A stretch of DNA of 10,953 nucleotides from JACRNA01 sp964366335 (GCA_964366335.1 CAYITQ010000022.1:1-10953), one strand, 5' to 3'. Counted from the first letter of the stretch, positions 1 to 6,537 are shown. Translations and numbers: made by a program. Notes: generated by a model not told the origin, from the letters alone.

Positions 1-773
1 CCCAAGACAAATTTTTCTATTTTTGTTTTACAGCGTAGACAAGGTAAATTTTCGCGGTGGTAAACTCGCATGTGGTCTTGATAAGTACCGCCAACGCCAT
101 GAGCATTTACATAATCAGACACTGATGCCCCTCCGTACTTTATCCCCTCTCTCAAAACTAATTTAACTTTTTTCAATAACAAACTTAACTGCTCAACTGA
201 CAACTGATTAACTGGAGTTCGCGGATTTATCCGCGACTCCCATAACGCATCATTGGCATAAATATTGCCCACTCCGGCAATTACACTTTGATTCATAATG
301 GCCGATTTTATCGGCCCCTTAAGCGTCTTAAGAGACTTAAGAAACCTATAATTTGTTATTGTGAGCGCATCAGGTCCGAGAGAGCTGGTAAACACCGGAT
401 TTATCCTCACCCAACCAAACTTTCTCATATCATTGAAATATAATGTTCCACCTCTCAGGTGGAACATCGCTCGGGTATGTTTACCGGGCATTTTATTTAC
501 AAAATCTTTGGTTGGATGTCCACCCGCAATCCTTGATTTGACATTTGAAATTGATTGATTTGTTGATTCATATATAAGCTGACCAGTCATCTTGAAGTGA
601 AAGCCCAGATCCAGATCTTTGCCAAAATTTATTAACAAAACTTTACCCCTCCTTTTTACCTCTTTTACTTCTTTTCCTTCTATTTCTTTCAGATCACTTT
701 TTAGACAAGTCTGTCCAACCAGCACTTTTTGTAGCTGCAGTCTGACCGTTTCTATTTCAGGTAACTCTGGCAT
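1..773 (-). CDS. mutM: Formamidopyrimidine-DNA glycosylase (Fpg/MutM), 3' end outside window
   Basis: Base-excision-repair enzyme that removes oxidised purines such as 8-oxoguanine and cleaves the abasic site. I translated 257 codons from the ATG at 773 to the window edge without a stop. The N-terminus MPELPEIETVR carries the catalytic Pro2 and Glu3. K44 in RRGKVLL matches the conserved lysine, VIAGVGNIYANDAL is the helix-two-turn-helix, and PCLRCK is the first Cys pair of the C-terminal zinc finger; the second pair lies beyond the window. The conserved lysine is near residue 57 in E. coli, so the N-terminal domain appears about a dozen residues short. A perfect 11-bp-stem palindrome lies inside the gene (443-467) and encodes part of the segment before LYFNDMRKFG. 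The start overlaps the glycosyltransferase end by 22 bases. No clear ribosome site is visible, so it is probably read from the ftsH-operon mRNA. Confidence 0.95.
   Translation of the reverse strand, partial: MPELPEIETVRLQLQKVLVGQTCLKSDLKEIEGKEVKEVKRRGKVLLINFGKDLDLGFHFKMTGQLIYESTNQSISNVKSRIAGGHPTKDFVNKMPGKHTRAMFHLRGGTLYFNDMRKFGWVRINPVFTSSLGPDALTITNYRFLKSLKTLKGPIKSAIMNQSVIAGVGNIYANDALWESRINPRTPVNQLSVEQLSLLLKKVKLVLREGIKYGGASVSDYVNAHGVGGTYQDHMRVYHRENLPCLRCKTKIEKFVL
443..467. repeat. Palindromic element, copy A (inside fpg)
   Basis: ATGTTCCACCT (443-453), loop CTC, AGGTGGAACAT (457-467): a perfect 11-bp stem with a 3-base loop. Near-identical hairpins occur at 6493-6513 and 7443-7465. Copies A and B also share a CATCGCT flank just right of the stem. 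This copy is in frame within fpg and encodes about R-A-M-F-H-L-R-G-G-T, a stretch compatible with the family's strand before the conserved F-N-D-x-R. Confidence 0.8.
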
Positions 774-1831
774 TTTTTGACAAAATTTTCTTTAGAAAAC
801 TTTTGCGCATGTTTTTTTATAACTTCTCTATTCCACCCAATCTCCCCCATCTCCCTTATCGCCCTAATCACCCCTATCGGACTATACTCATCAAACAAAA
901 TCCCTGTTTTGCCATTGATAATTGTCTCTCTATATCCCCCCCCATTATACGCAATGACAGGTGTCCCGCACATCTGGGCTTCGACAGCTGAAATACCAAA
1001 ATCCTCGTCGTGCGACAGACACAAAAATGCCTTAGCTTGTGACATTAATTCCCATTTCTTTTCTTCTGTCACTTCCCCTAAATATTCTATATTTGAGTTT
1101 TTGAGTTTTTGGACTATCTCTTCCCCGCTTTGATTTATTGCTCTACCCGCAACGATGATTTTATATTTCTTGCCCAGGCCATAAAGCAATTCCAGCCCCT
1201 TACTGCCCACGATCCTGGAAACTACCAGATAGTACCTCCCCCCGCTTAGATTAAGAGGGGGGACAGAGGGGGGTGATACTGGTGGATATATTACTTTCGC
1301 TTCTCTTCGATAGAATTTTTTGATGCGTTCTGCCACATTTTTGGAATTGGCAATAAACAGGTGGGGCTTTTGGGCAAAGGCAAAATCCACCATGAGTAAG
1401 ATATGATTGGCTATAGCTGATATTGGCCGCCAATACCACTTATTTCGTTCTTTGGTAGCAGTCTCATAACCATAGAGAAATCTAGGCGGAGTATGGCAAT
1501 AGGTCACGAGTTTAGTCTTGGGTCCGATTTTTACGCCATTGGGAAAATAGCCTCCAGTCTGGGAGACTATTACCAGATCATAGTCTGATAAATCAAAAGA
1601 TCTAAAGAATAGTGGCGAAAGAATAGTGTAATACGAAATGAATCGAGGTAAAAACGGCAGATATTTTCCCCAGCTCTCTACGACATTATTTATGTTAAAC
1701 TCGCCCCAATATTTGGGAAAAGCGTACGCCGTATACACGGGAGCATCTGGAAACATTTCCTGAAAGGTCATGAGAACGCGCTCCGCGCCCCCTATTTCCT
1801 TAAAATAATCGTGGACGAGAGCTATCTTCAT
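752..1831 (-). CDS. GT4-family glycosyltransferase (GT-B fold)
   Basis: Predicted retaining glycosyltransferase that moves a sugar from an activated donor, probably in cell-surface polysaccharide or glycolipid synthesis; the acceptor cannot be told. At 359 aa it has the usual length. The N-terminal domain starts MKIALVHDYF with the acceptor-side glycine loop EIGGAERV (residues 12-19). The C-terminal domain starts near YYLVVSRIVGSKGLELL (about 200-216). The E-x7-E motif is E276...E284 in EDFGISAVE, followed by CGTPVIAYNGGGYRETI. Residues 185-198 (VSPPSVPPLNLSGG), in the linker between the two domains, are encoded by a palindromic element at 1238-1279. The start overlaps the exonuclease end by 32 bases, and a TAAAAT box (1838-1843) lies 6 bases upstream. 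No transmembrane segment or signal peptide is obvious. Confidence 0.9.
   Translation of the reverse strand: MKIALVHDYFKEIGGAERVLMTFQEMFPDAPVYTAYAFPKYWGEFNINNVVESWGKYLPFLPRFISYYTILSPLFFRSFDLSDYDLVIVSQTGGYFPNGVKIGPKTKLVTYCHTPPRFLYGYETATKERNKWYWRPISAIANHILLMVDFAFAQKPHLFIANSKNVAERIKKFYRREAKVIYPPVSPPSVPPLNLSGGRYYLVVSRIVGSKGLELLYGLGKKYKIIVAGRAINQSGEEIVQKLKNSNIEYLGEVTEEKKWELMSQAKAFLCLSHDEDFGISAVEAQMCGTPVIAYNGGGYRETIINGKTGILFDEYSPIGVIRAIREMGEIGWNREVIKKHAQKFSKENFVKKCQSYLK
1238..1279. repeat. GC-rich in-frame palindromic element, copy 3
   Basis: Stem CCCCCGCTTA (1239-1248), loop GAT, stem TAAGAGGGGG (1252-1261) with one G-A mismatch, then a purine-rich tail ending GGGGGGTGATACT. It shares the loop GAT, the right arm and the tail with the copy at 2023-2060. 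It adds VSPPSVPPLNLSGG to the glycosyltransferase without shifting the frame. Confidence 0.85.
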
Positions 1832-2750
1832 CAGTTGATTTTACCGCAACTCTCCTAATTAAACTCTTATACCCCAATTCCTGCAATACCTCTGTAATTC
1901 TTGAGGCATTAGGCACTAGGCAATTGGCAATGGTAAATGTAATAGGAACGTCTGTTTTTATGGTAGCGAGCCTTTTTGACAATTCCCCGCTCTCATAGCC
2001 ATCTATTAATTTTGAATTTACCCCCCCTCTTAGATTAAGAGGGGGTTGGGGGGTGATACTTAAAGATTCATAAATTTTTTCAAAACTCCCGAATTCTTCA
2101 ATTAATTTTTTGGCCATCACCGGACCAATGCCGGGAATACCGGGATAGTTATCACTCGAATCCCCAACCAAGGCTTTGTAATCAATTACTTGTTCCGGCC
2201 ATATTCCCAATCTCTCTTTGACTCTATCTCTATCAACAATGATCATGTCCGAAATACCCTTGAAAGACATATACAAATTCACTTGGTCATTTACAAGTTG
2301 CATCAGGTCACGGTCACCTGTAATTATAATGACACGCCCTCCCTCTCCTAGATTAGGAGAGGGATTAGAGGGAGAGGTACTAGTTGCCTGTGTCCCTATC
2401 GTTCCGATAATATCATCGGCCTCGAAACCGGAGAGTTGAAAAGTTTGGATTCCTACCTTCTCAAATACTACTTTCAGTTTGTCTATCTGTCCCCAAATGT
2501 CTTCAGATATCTGACGGTCTTTCTCGCGGTTGGTCTGATAGCCAACATACATCAGGTGACGGAAAGTGGGACTGGGATCGTCAAAGACAATTGCCAGATG
2601 TGTAGGTTTCAAATCTTCGATTGATTTTAACAAAATTGACAAAAAGCCATATACTCCGGCTGTCGCTTCCCCGCTTCTATTCCTCCAATCCGGCAGAGCA
2701 TAATATGCCCGATGTAACACGCTGTTTCCATCGAGGATTAGCAGTTTCAT
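1800..2750 (-). CDS. Stand-alone 5'-3' exonuclease / flap endonuclease (PolA N-terminal type)
   Basis: Structure-specific nuclease that removes 5' flaps or RNA primers in replication and repair. It matches the N-terminal domain of DNA polymerase I, but the 316-aa protein stops before any polymerase domain. Metal-binding acidic residues are visible: D7 in LILDGNS, D57/D58 in VFDDPSPTFRH, E110/D112/D113 in EADDIIGT, D146/D148 in TGDRDLMQLV, and D197/D200 in VGDSSDNYPGIPGIGP. The last runs into the helix-3-turn-helix (VMAKKLIEEFGSFEKIY). Two palindromic elements are inserted in frame: residues about 122-138, between the EADDIIGT helix and the TGDRD strand, and residues 231-243, just after the H3TH. 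Both positions look like surface loops. The ATG overlaps the ftsH stop as ATGA, so translation is probably coupled to FtsH. Confidence 0.92.
   Translation of the reverse strand: MKLLILDGNSVLHRAYYALPDWRNRSGEATAGVYGFLSILLKSIEDLKPTHLAIVFDDPSPTFRHLMYVGYQTNREKDRQISEDIWGQIDKLKVVFEKVGIQTFQLSGFEADDIIGTIGTQATSTSPSNPSPNLGEGGRVIIITGDRDLMQLVNDQVNLYMSFKGISDMIIVDRDRVKERLGIWPEQVIDYKALVGDSSDNYPGIPGIGPVMAKKLIEEFGSFEKIYESLSITPQPPLNLRGGVNSKLIDGYESGELSKRLATIKTDVPITFTIANCLVPNASRITEVLQELGYKSLIRRVAVKSTDEDSSRPRLF
1838..1843 (-). promoter_or_regulatory. Possible -10 box 6 bases before the glycosyltransferase start
   Basis: TAAAAT on the minus strand, followed by 6 bases and the ATG at 1831. No good -35 is seen at 17 bases. 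It lies in exonuclease coding sequence, so it may be chance. It is listed because the same -10-to-start spacing recurs at several genes in the window. Confidence 0.25.
2021..2060. repeat. GC-rich in-frame palindromic element, copy 2
   Basis: Perfect 10-bp stem: CCCCCTCTTA (2023-2032), loop GAT, TAAGAGGGGG (2036-2045), then TTGGGGGGTGATACT (2046-2060). Tail, loop and arms match the copy at 1238-1279. It encodes ITPQPPLNLRGG in the exonuclease on the minus strand. Confidence 0.88.
2339..2385. repeat. GC-rich in-frame palindromic element, copy 1
   Basis: Perfect 10-bp stem CCCTCTCCTA (2341-2350), loop GAT, TAGGAGAGGG (2354-2363), then a purine-rich tail containing GAGGGAGAGGTACT. It has the same architecture and loop as copies 2 and 3 but diverged arms (CTCC instead of CTT). 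It encodes TSPSNPSPNLGEGG in the exonuclease, in the same orientation and reading phase as the other two. Confidence 0.85.
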
Positions 2751-5700
2751 CCCATTATTTTAACAAATTCATCGCCGTCCATGTTCTCTGTTTCCAGAAG
2801 TCTGACAACTACTTTATCCATTTTCTTTTTGTATTTCTTCAAAATTATCACTGCGTTTTTGTAAGCAGTGTCAATTATTTTTTTGACTTCGGCATCAATT
2901 TTGTTTTGCATATCGGGACTGATTTGGGTTTGTTCAAAATAGGCCCGGCCCCAATCAATCATATCCTGCTGTGGTCCATAGTTAATAGGACCTAGTGAAC
3001 TCATGCCGTATTCCATGACCATATTGCGGGCGGTGGCAGTCGCTTTATCAATATCATTAGAGGCTCCGGTGGTAATCTCCCCAAAAGTCAATTCTTCAGC
3101 TGCCCGCCCCCCCATCATCATGGTAATCTGAGAGAGTAATTTTGTTTTGGTCATATGAATAATGTCATTTTTCGGTGGTACCAATGTGTGACCTAGAGAC
3201 ATACCTCTGGAAACTATGGAAATGCGGTGGACTGGATCCATGTCTTTTTGGGCCCAGGTCGTAATGGCATGACCCACTTCATGATAGGCCGTCATTTTGC
3301 GGTCATCATCTGATTGGGTGCGTTTTTTCTGCGGGCCCATTTTGACTTTGGTGGCCGCTTCTTCCAGATCAATCATATTTATTTCTGTTTTGCTCTCACG
3401 GGCGGCTCCTATCGCGGCCTCATTGAGCATATTTTCAAGGTCTGCCCCGGAAAAACCAACTGTTCTTTTGGCCACTCCATCCCAATTGACATCAGCGGCA
3501 AAGGGCTTGTTCTTGGCATAAATGGCCAGGATGTCTTTGCGGCCTTCAATATCCGGATAGTCAACCATCACCCGCCGGTCAAACCGGCCGGGACGAAGAA
3601 GGGCAGGGTCCAAGAGATCGCCGCGATTCGTTGCTGCCAAGACCATCACCAAATCATTGGGCGTAAAGCCGTCCATTTCCACCAATATTTGGTTCAGGGT
3701 CTGCTCGCGTTCGTCATGCCCCCCCATGGTTCCGTGTCCCCGTTGCCTGCCGATGGCATCAATTTCATCTATAAATATTATTGCTGGTGCACTTTTTTTG
3801 GCGGTGGCAAACAAGTCCCGGACCCGGGCACTACCAACACCTACTAACATTTCCATAAATTCACTTCCTGCCATCGAGAAAAATGGCACACTGGCTTCAC
3901 CGGCGACGGCTTTTGCAAGTAAAGTGTTGTGATTGACAAAGCCATTTCCCACAAAGCTATGTGACGAAGGCACAGTAAAATCGTAAACTTCTGCTACACT
4001 ATCTAGTTTGTCTACCGCTTTAGAAAAGAATATTTTCGCTTCGACCAAATCTCTCAAATACTCCACATGGGGTAAATCTACGCCCAACTTTTCAACATGT
4101 GTTAAAAAATCTCCCATTGTTTGTCTCGATATTCTGTCTCTATTTCTCACCTTATCAATTGTCCTAGATAATTTTTCATTGCTTAATCTTTTGACAGACA
4201 ATATTCTCCAAGCTTCTTCGACCAAGCTACCCACATAAGGAATCACGTCAATATTAGTATTGACCCTACCCATCTTTATAACGTGTTTTTCCAATAAATT
4301 TTGTTTCCGTTTCAATCTAAAACCGACTTGATTTCCAAATTCCACAAATGCCGACCCAGTTATATTTAATCTATAGACTGGTCGATGATACCCATCTTTA
4401 ACCTTCCCTTTAACATTTAGATAAGCCACTACTCCCAGATTCAAAAGCATCATCTGAACTTGTCTAGCCATTTTTTCACTCACTGTAGTGTATTCAATTG
4501 TTGCCCGGCCTTTTTCCACAGAAGCATCTGTATCAAACAAGCCCTGTAAAAAGGCCACCTGTGATTCTTGTTTGGCTTGCAAGATTGTAGCTGGCACGGT
4601 CTTGTCAAACGATAACAAATAAGACATGCCCATTTCATATAGCATCTTTTTCATGCTCCAACTGGTAACCAAAAATGATTGACCGCGGATTGTTATCGCA
4701 TTTTGAGGAAATCTTTCGTTTACGTATTTTTTAAAAAACTTTATAATTTCAGAGTCTATGTTAGTTAATCCGACACGGCTGGCGTGACTCATGTTCCCAT
4801 CTCCCGTCAAAAGCCCTAATAGATAGGCCGTATCCATATCAACCAAATTCAAATCTCCAAACATTTTTTGGCCATATTGAATTGCAACATAATCTCCGTT
4901 TTGTATGTCTGACAGCTTTCTAAATCTCAATTTACCATCGCCCCCCATCACAATTACTGGATGTTCTGGAGTTCCCTCCAAACTATAACCCTGATCCAGT
5001 CTTAATTTTATTGTATTTTGTTCTCCAAGATTATACCAGTGAGAAGCAAATTCTCTGGTAGACACCATCTTGTCTGTATCCAATCCTGCCACACCGGCAC
5101 CGTGTACTTTATGTGATCTTTGATCTACAAAATAATAACGCGGTATTTCTCTTATTTCCATTAAACCTTTATTTGTCCACACAATTGTATCTCCGGTCAC
5201 ACATTTACCCACTCCACTTGGGCCAACGAGTAATACTCCCTTCGGGGTTCGCGCACCCACGGCTTTGTATTTAGCCGGGTTTTTTAGAAAATCCACTACT
5301 TCTTCCAATTCTTTTTTGGCTTCATTGACGCCAGCCACATCAGCAAATTTGACATCCAGCTTGCCCTTGGCAAACAATTTGGCTTTGGAATTACCAAAAG
5401 AAAACAGACTGTCCTGGGCCCCACGGGCCTGGCGCATCATATATAAAAGAACCAAGATTACAAAGCCTGTCCCGATGAGACTCGGGATCACTTGAGCAAT
5501 TATCTGGGAAGTGGTCTGATCCTTGATTTCATATTTAACAGTACTGGGATCAATTTTTGCCCGCTCCAATATCTGGGTCAGACTTTCGGTGGGTTCTTTC
5601 CGGGAGAAATAGACCTCACCTTTTTTGTCGGTGTAATACAGGGCCAGACGGTCGGCCATGACTTCCACTTTTTCTATTTTTTGGTCTCTGATGTCAGACA

Positions 5701-5869
5701 AAGCCTGAGACAATTGAACTTCCTTGACCACTTTGTTTCCCGATTGCCACAACTGGGTCAGAGAAAAGATCATGGCGGCCACGACCACAAACCACAGCAA
5801 GGTCTGCATATTAAAATTCATCTGGATCAAAAGCCCCTTTACTGGTGTTTTTTTACCATTTGTTGCCAT
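2747..5869 (-). CDS. ftsH: ATP-dependent zinc metalloprotease FtsH, interrupted by an intein
   Basis: Membrane-bound AAA+ protease that extracts and degrades membrane and regulatory proteins as a hexamer. The 1040-aa precursor minus a 426-aa intein gives a 614-aa extein, a normal FtsH length. Transmembrane segments lie near residues 21-41 and 124-145, with the extracytoplasmic domain between them. In precursor numbering: Walker A GPSGVGK (216-222) is split from its Thr (T649) by the intein; the pore loop is FMEMLVGVG (671-679); Walker B is IIFIDEID, with D701/E702; the SRH region is ATNRGDLLDPALLRPGRFDRR. Zinc ligands are H863 and H867 in HEVGH, with D939 in ASNDI. Walker A reads GPSGVGKT rather than the usual GPPGTGKT. 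A promoter lies at 5878-5906 and gives an 8-base or shorter leader. It is the first gene of the operon, and its TGA overlaps the exonuclease ATG. Confidence 0.97.
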   Translation of the reverse strand: MATNGKKTPVKGLLIQMNFNMQTLLWFVVVAAMIFSLTQLWQSGNKVVKEVQLSQALSDIRDQKIEKVEVMADRLALYYTDKKGEVYFSRKEPTESLTQILERAKIDPSTVKYEIKDQTTSQIIAQVIPSLIGTGFVILVLLYMMRQARGAQDSLFSFGNSKAKLFAKGKLDVKFADVAGVNEAKKELEEVVDFLKNPAKYKAVGARTPKGVLLVGPSGVGKCVTGDTIVWTNKGLMEIREIPRYYFVDQRSHKVHGAGVAGLDTDKMVSTREFASHWYNLGEQNTIKLRLDQGYSLEGTPEHPVIVMGGDGKLRFRKLSDIQNGDYVAIQYGQKMFGDLNLVDMDTAYLLGLLTGDGNMSHASRVGLTNIDSEIIKFFKKYVNERFPQNAITIRGQSFLVTSWSMKKMLYEMGMSYLLSFDKTVPATILQAKQESQVAFLQGLFDTDASVEKGRATIEYTTVSEKMARQVQMMLLNLGVVAYLNVKGKVKDGYHRPVYRLNITGSAFVEFGNQVGFRLKRKQNLLEKHVIKMGRVNTNIDVIPYVGSLVEEAWRILSVKRLSNEKLSRTIDKVRNRDRISRQTMGDFLTHVEKLGVDLPHVEYLRDLVEAKIFFSKAVDKLDSVAEVYDFTVPSSHSFVGNGFVNHNTLLAKAVAGEASVPFFSMAGSEFMEMLVGVGSARVRDLFATAKKSAPAIIFIDEIDAIGRQRGHGTMGGHDEREQTLNQILVEMDGFTPNDLVMVLAATNRGDLLDPALLRPGRFDRRVMVDYPDIEGRKDILAIYAKNKPFAADVNWDGVAKRTVGFSGADLENMLNEAAIGAARESKTEINMIDLEEAATKVKMGPQKKRTQSDDDRKMTAYHEVGHAITTWAQKDMDPVHRISIVSRGMSLGHTLVPPKNDIIHMTKTKLLSQITMMMGGRAAEELTFGEITTGASNDIDKATATARNMVMEYGMSSLGPINYGPQQDMIDWGRAYFEQTQISPDMQNKIDAEVKKIIDTAYKNAVIILKKYKKKMDKVVVRLLETENMDGDEFVKIMG
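3926..5203 (-). other. FtsH intein with LAGLIDADG (DOD) homing endonuclease
   Basis: In-frame protein intron of 426 residues (precursor 223-648). Block A is CVTGDTIV with nucleophile Cys1. Block B is GTPEHPVIV with the TxxH pattern. The endonuclease has two LAGLIDADG-type helices, AYLLGLLTGDGN (348-359) and FLQGLFDTDAS (440-450). Blocks F and G are VYDFTVPSSHSFV and NGFVNHN, ending in the His-Asn pair, with Thr649 as the +1 extein residue. All splicing residues of a class 1 intein look present, so it should be active. The site is between Lys and Thr of the FtsH P-loop. A sampled intein row (4681-4740) is about one-third GC, while a sampled extein row (3541-3600) is near 58%, which suits later acquisition. 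Confidence 0.95.
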
Positions 5870-5877
5870 GAGTGCCT

Positions 5878-5906
5878 ATTTTACCCCAAACCCTTGACAA
5901 GGGCAA
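5878..5906 (-). promoter_or_regulatory. Putative ftsH promoter
   Basis: Minus-strand TTGCCC (5901-5906), a 17-base spacer and TAAAAT (5878-5883), then only 8 bases to the ATG at 5869. A start about 7 bases past the -10 gives an almost leaderless mRNA. No strong Shine-Dalgarno sequence is visible. Confidence 0.5.
5891..5903. promoter_or_regulatory. Inverted repeat in the ftsH promoter spacer (possible operator)
   Basis: CCCTTG-A-CAAGGG is a perfect 6-bp inverted repeat around one base. It lies between the proposed -35 and -10 of ftsH and overlaps the -35 edge, which is where a repressor would act. It lacks the length of a terminator and a T-run. Confidence 0.35.
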
Positions 5907-5946
5907 CCACTCTCTTCTCTCCCCAATCTCCCTATTCCATCCGTTC

Positions 5947-5982
5947 TTGACAAGTATATACTTAAGTAGTATATTAAATACT
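5947..5982 (+). promoter_or_regulatory. Promoter and operator of the RelBE-like pair, leaderless
   Basis: Consensus TTGACA (5947-5952), a 17-base spacer, TATATT (5970-5975), then 7 bases and the ATG at 5983. Transcription should begin at or next to the start codon. Two inverted repeats overlap it: AGTATATACT (5953-5962), and AGTAT-ATTAA-ATACT (5968-5982), which covers the -10 and the start point. This fits toxin-antitoxin autorepression. Confidence 0.75.
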
Positions 5983-6255
5983 ATGTTAAGCTCACAAAAT
6001 ATCAAAAGTTTCACTGATTTGCGTTTTGATCCCGCTGGGGTTTCTGCTCTGGCTTCCCAATCTGGTCCTGTCTATATCCTCAACCGTAACCGTCCTGTTA
6101 GTATACTTATGGATGTAGCTTTATATGAACAAATGCTCGAAGAGCTTCAAGATGGTAGAGATAGCGTTTGGCTTGCTAAAAACGAAAATAAATTAAGAAA
6201 AGCCAAAGGTAAGACCAGCTATGAAATATCAAATTTCTTATCTACCCAAAGCTGA
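5983..6255 (+). CDS. Antitoxin, Phd/YefM-like, partner of RelE-type toxin
   Basis: A 90-aa protein. The region NIKSFTDLRFDPAG...GPVYILNRNRPVSILMDVALYEQMLEEL (residues 6-55) has the Phd/YefM pattern: an N-terminal DNA-binding part, a hairpin with G-P-V-x-I-x-x-x-x-x-P-V, and a helix starting Y-E-x-M. The tail after residue 60 is lysine-rich and would wrap the toxin. The reading frame stays open upstream to 5872, but that start lies before the promoter. The ATG at 5983, 7 bases after a good -10, is the better choice. The last 35 bases overlap the toxin gene. It probably represses its own promoter together with the toxin. Confidence 0.85.
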   Translation: MLSSQNIKSFTDLRFDPAGVSALASQSGPVYILNRNRPVSILMDVALYEQMLEELQDGRDSVWLAKNENKLRKAKGKTSYEISNFLSTQS

Positions 6256-6487
6256 AAAGTTTTTCAAAAAGTACCCCAAAAATATCGCATCACACGTATT
6301 TAATAAGATTCAAGCTCTCGAAACGAATCCACATGCTCCAAATAACAATTTGACAAAGCTCAAAGATCCACTCTCAGGATATAGACTTAGGATTGGAGAT
6401 TTCAGAGCCATATTTATATTGGATGAAAGTACAAAAAGAATAATCGTTGCCAAAATTGACCACCGTTCTTCTGTTTATTTAAACTAA
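6221..6487 (+). CDS. RelE/ParE-superfamily toxin
   Basis: An 88-aa protein of the small RelE/ParE fold. RelE members cleave mRNA at the ribosome and ParE members poison gyrase; the sequence alone does not settle which this is. Visible features are the N-terminal strand MKYQISYLPKAEKFFKKYPK, a helical hairpin, the core LKDPLSGYRLRIGDFRAIFILD (47-68), and the C-terminal IDHRSSVY (79-86) with H81, R82 and Y86. R55, R62, H81 and R82 are candidates for the basic and catalytic patch, which favours a RelE-like RNase. An AAAGG about 11 bases before the ATG (6205-6209) can serve as ribosome site. Start and antitoxin end overlap by 35 bases, so synthesis is coupled. Confidence 0.9.
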   Translation: MKYQISYLPKAEKFFKKYPKNIASHVFNKIQALETNPHAPNNNLTKLKDPLSGYRLRIGDFRAIFILDESTKRIIVAKIDHRSSVYLN

Positions 6488-6492
6488 TCATT

Positions 6493-6520
6493 TGTTCCAC
6501 CTCTTAGGTGGAAGCATCGC
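6493..6520. repeat. Palindromic element, copy B, between convergent genes
   Basis: TTCCACCT (6495-6502), loop CTT, AGGTGGAA (6506-6513), then GCATCGCT. It matches the element in fpg, including the CATCGCT flank. It fills most of the 50-base gap between the RelE-like toxin and the convergent antitoxin gene. It could act as a two-way terminator, but no strong T-run follows directly. Confidence 0.75.
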
Positions 6521-6537
6521 TATAATTTTAACGTTTT

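Noticed and set aside
220..235. CGCGGAT-TT-ATCCGCG palindrome
   Set aside because: It encodes the family-conserved RINPR segment of Fpg and has no second copy, so it is probably chance.
318..341. Three CTTAAG hexamers at 9-base spacing
   Set aside because: They encode the L-K-S-L-K-T-L-K stretch of Fpg in frame; codon repetition explains them.
1..773. fpg as a possible pseudogene, because of the palindrome and short N-terminus
   Set aside because: All 257 codons in the window translate without a stop and the frame at both ends agrees; all visible motifs are intact.
1238..2385. CRISPR array
   Set aside because: The three repeats are hairpins about 300-800 bases apart inside coding frames, not regularly spaced.
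3314..3847. 177-codon plus-strand open frame
   Set aside because: It is antisense to the FtsH AAA+ domain, has no promoter or ribosome site, and its composition mirrors the real gene.
5872..5982. Longer N-terminus for the RelBE-like antitoxin starting at 5872
   Set aside because: It would be translated across the TTGACA/TATATT promoter; the ATG at 5983 matches the family length.
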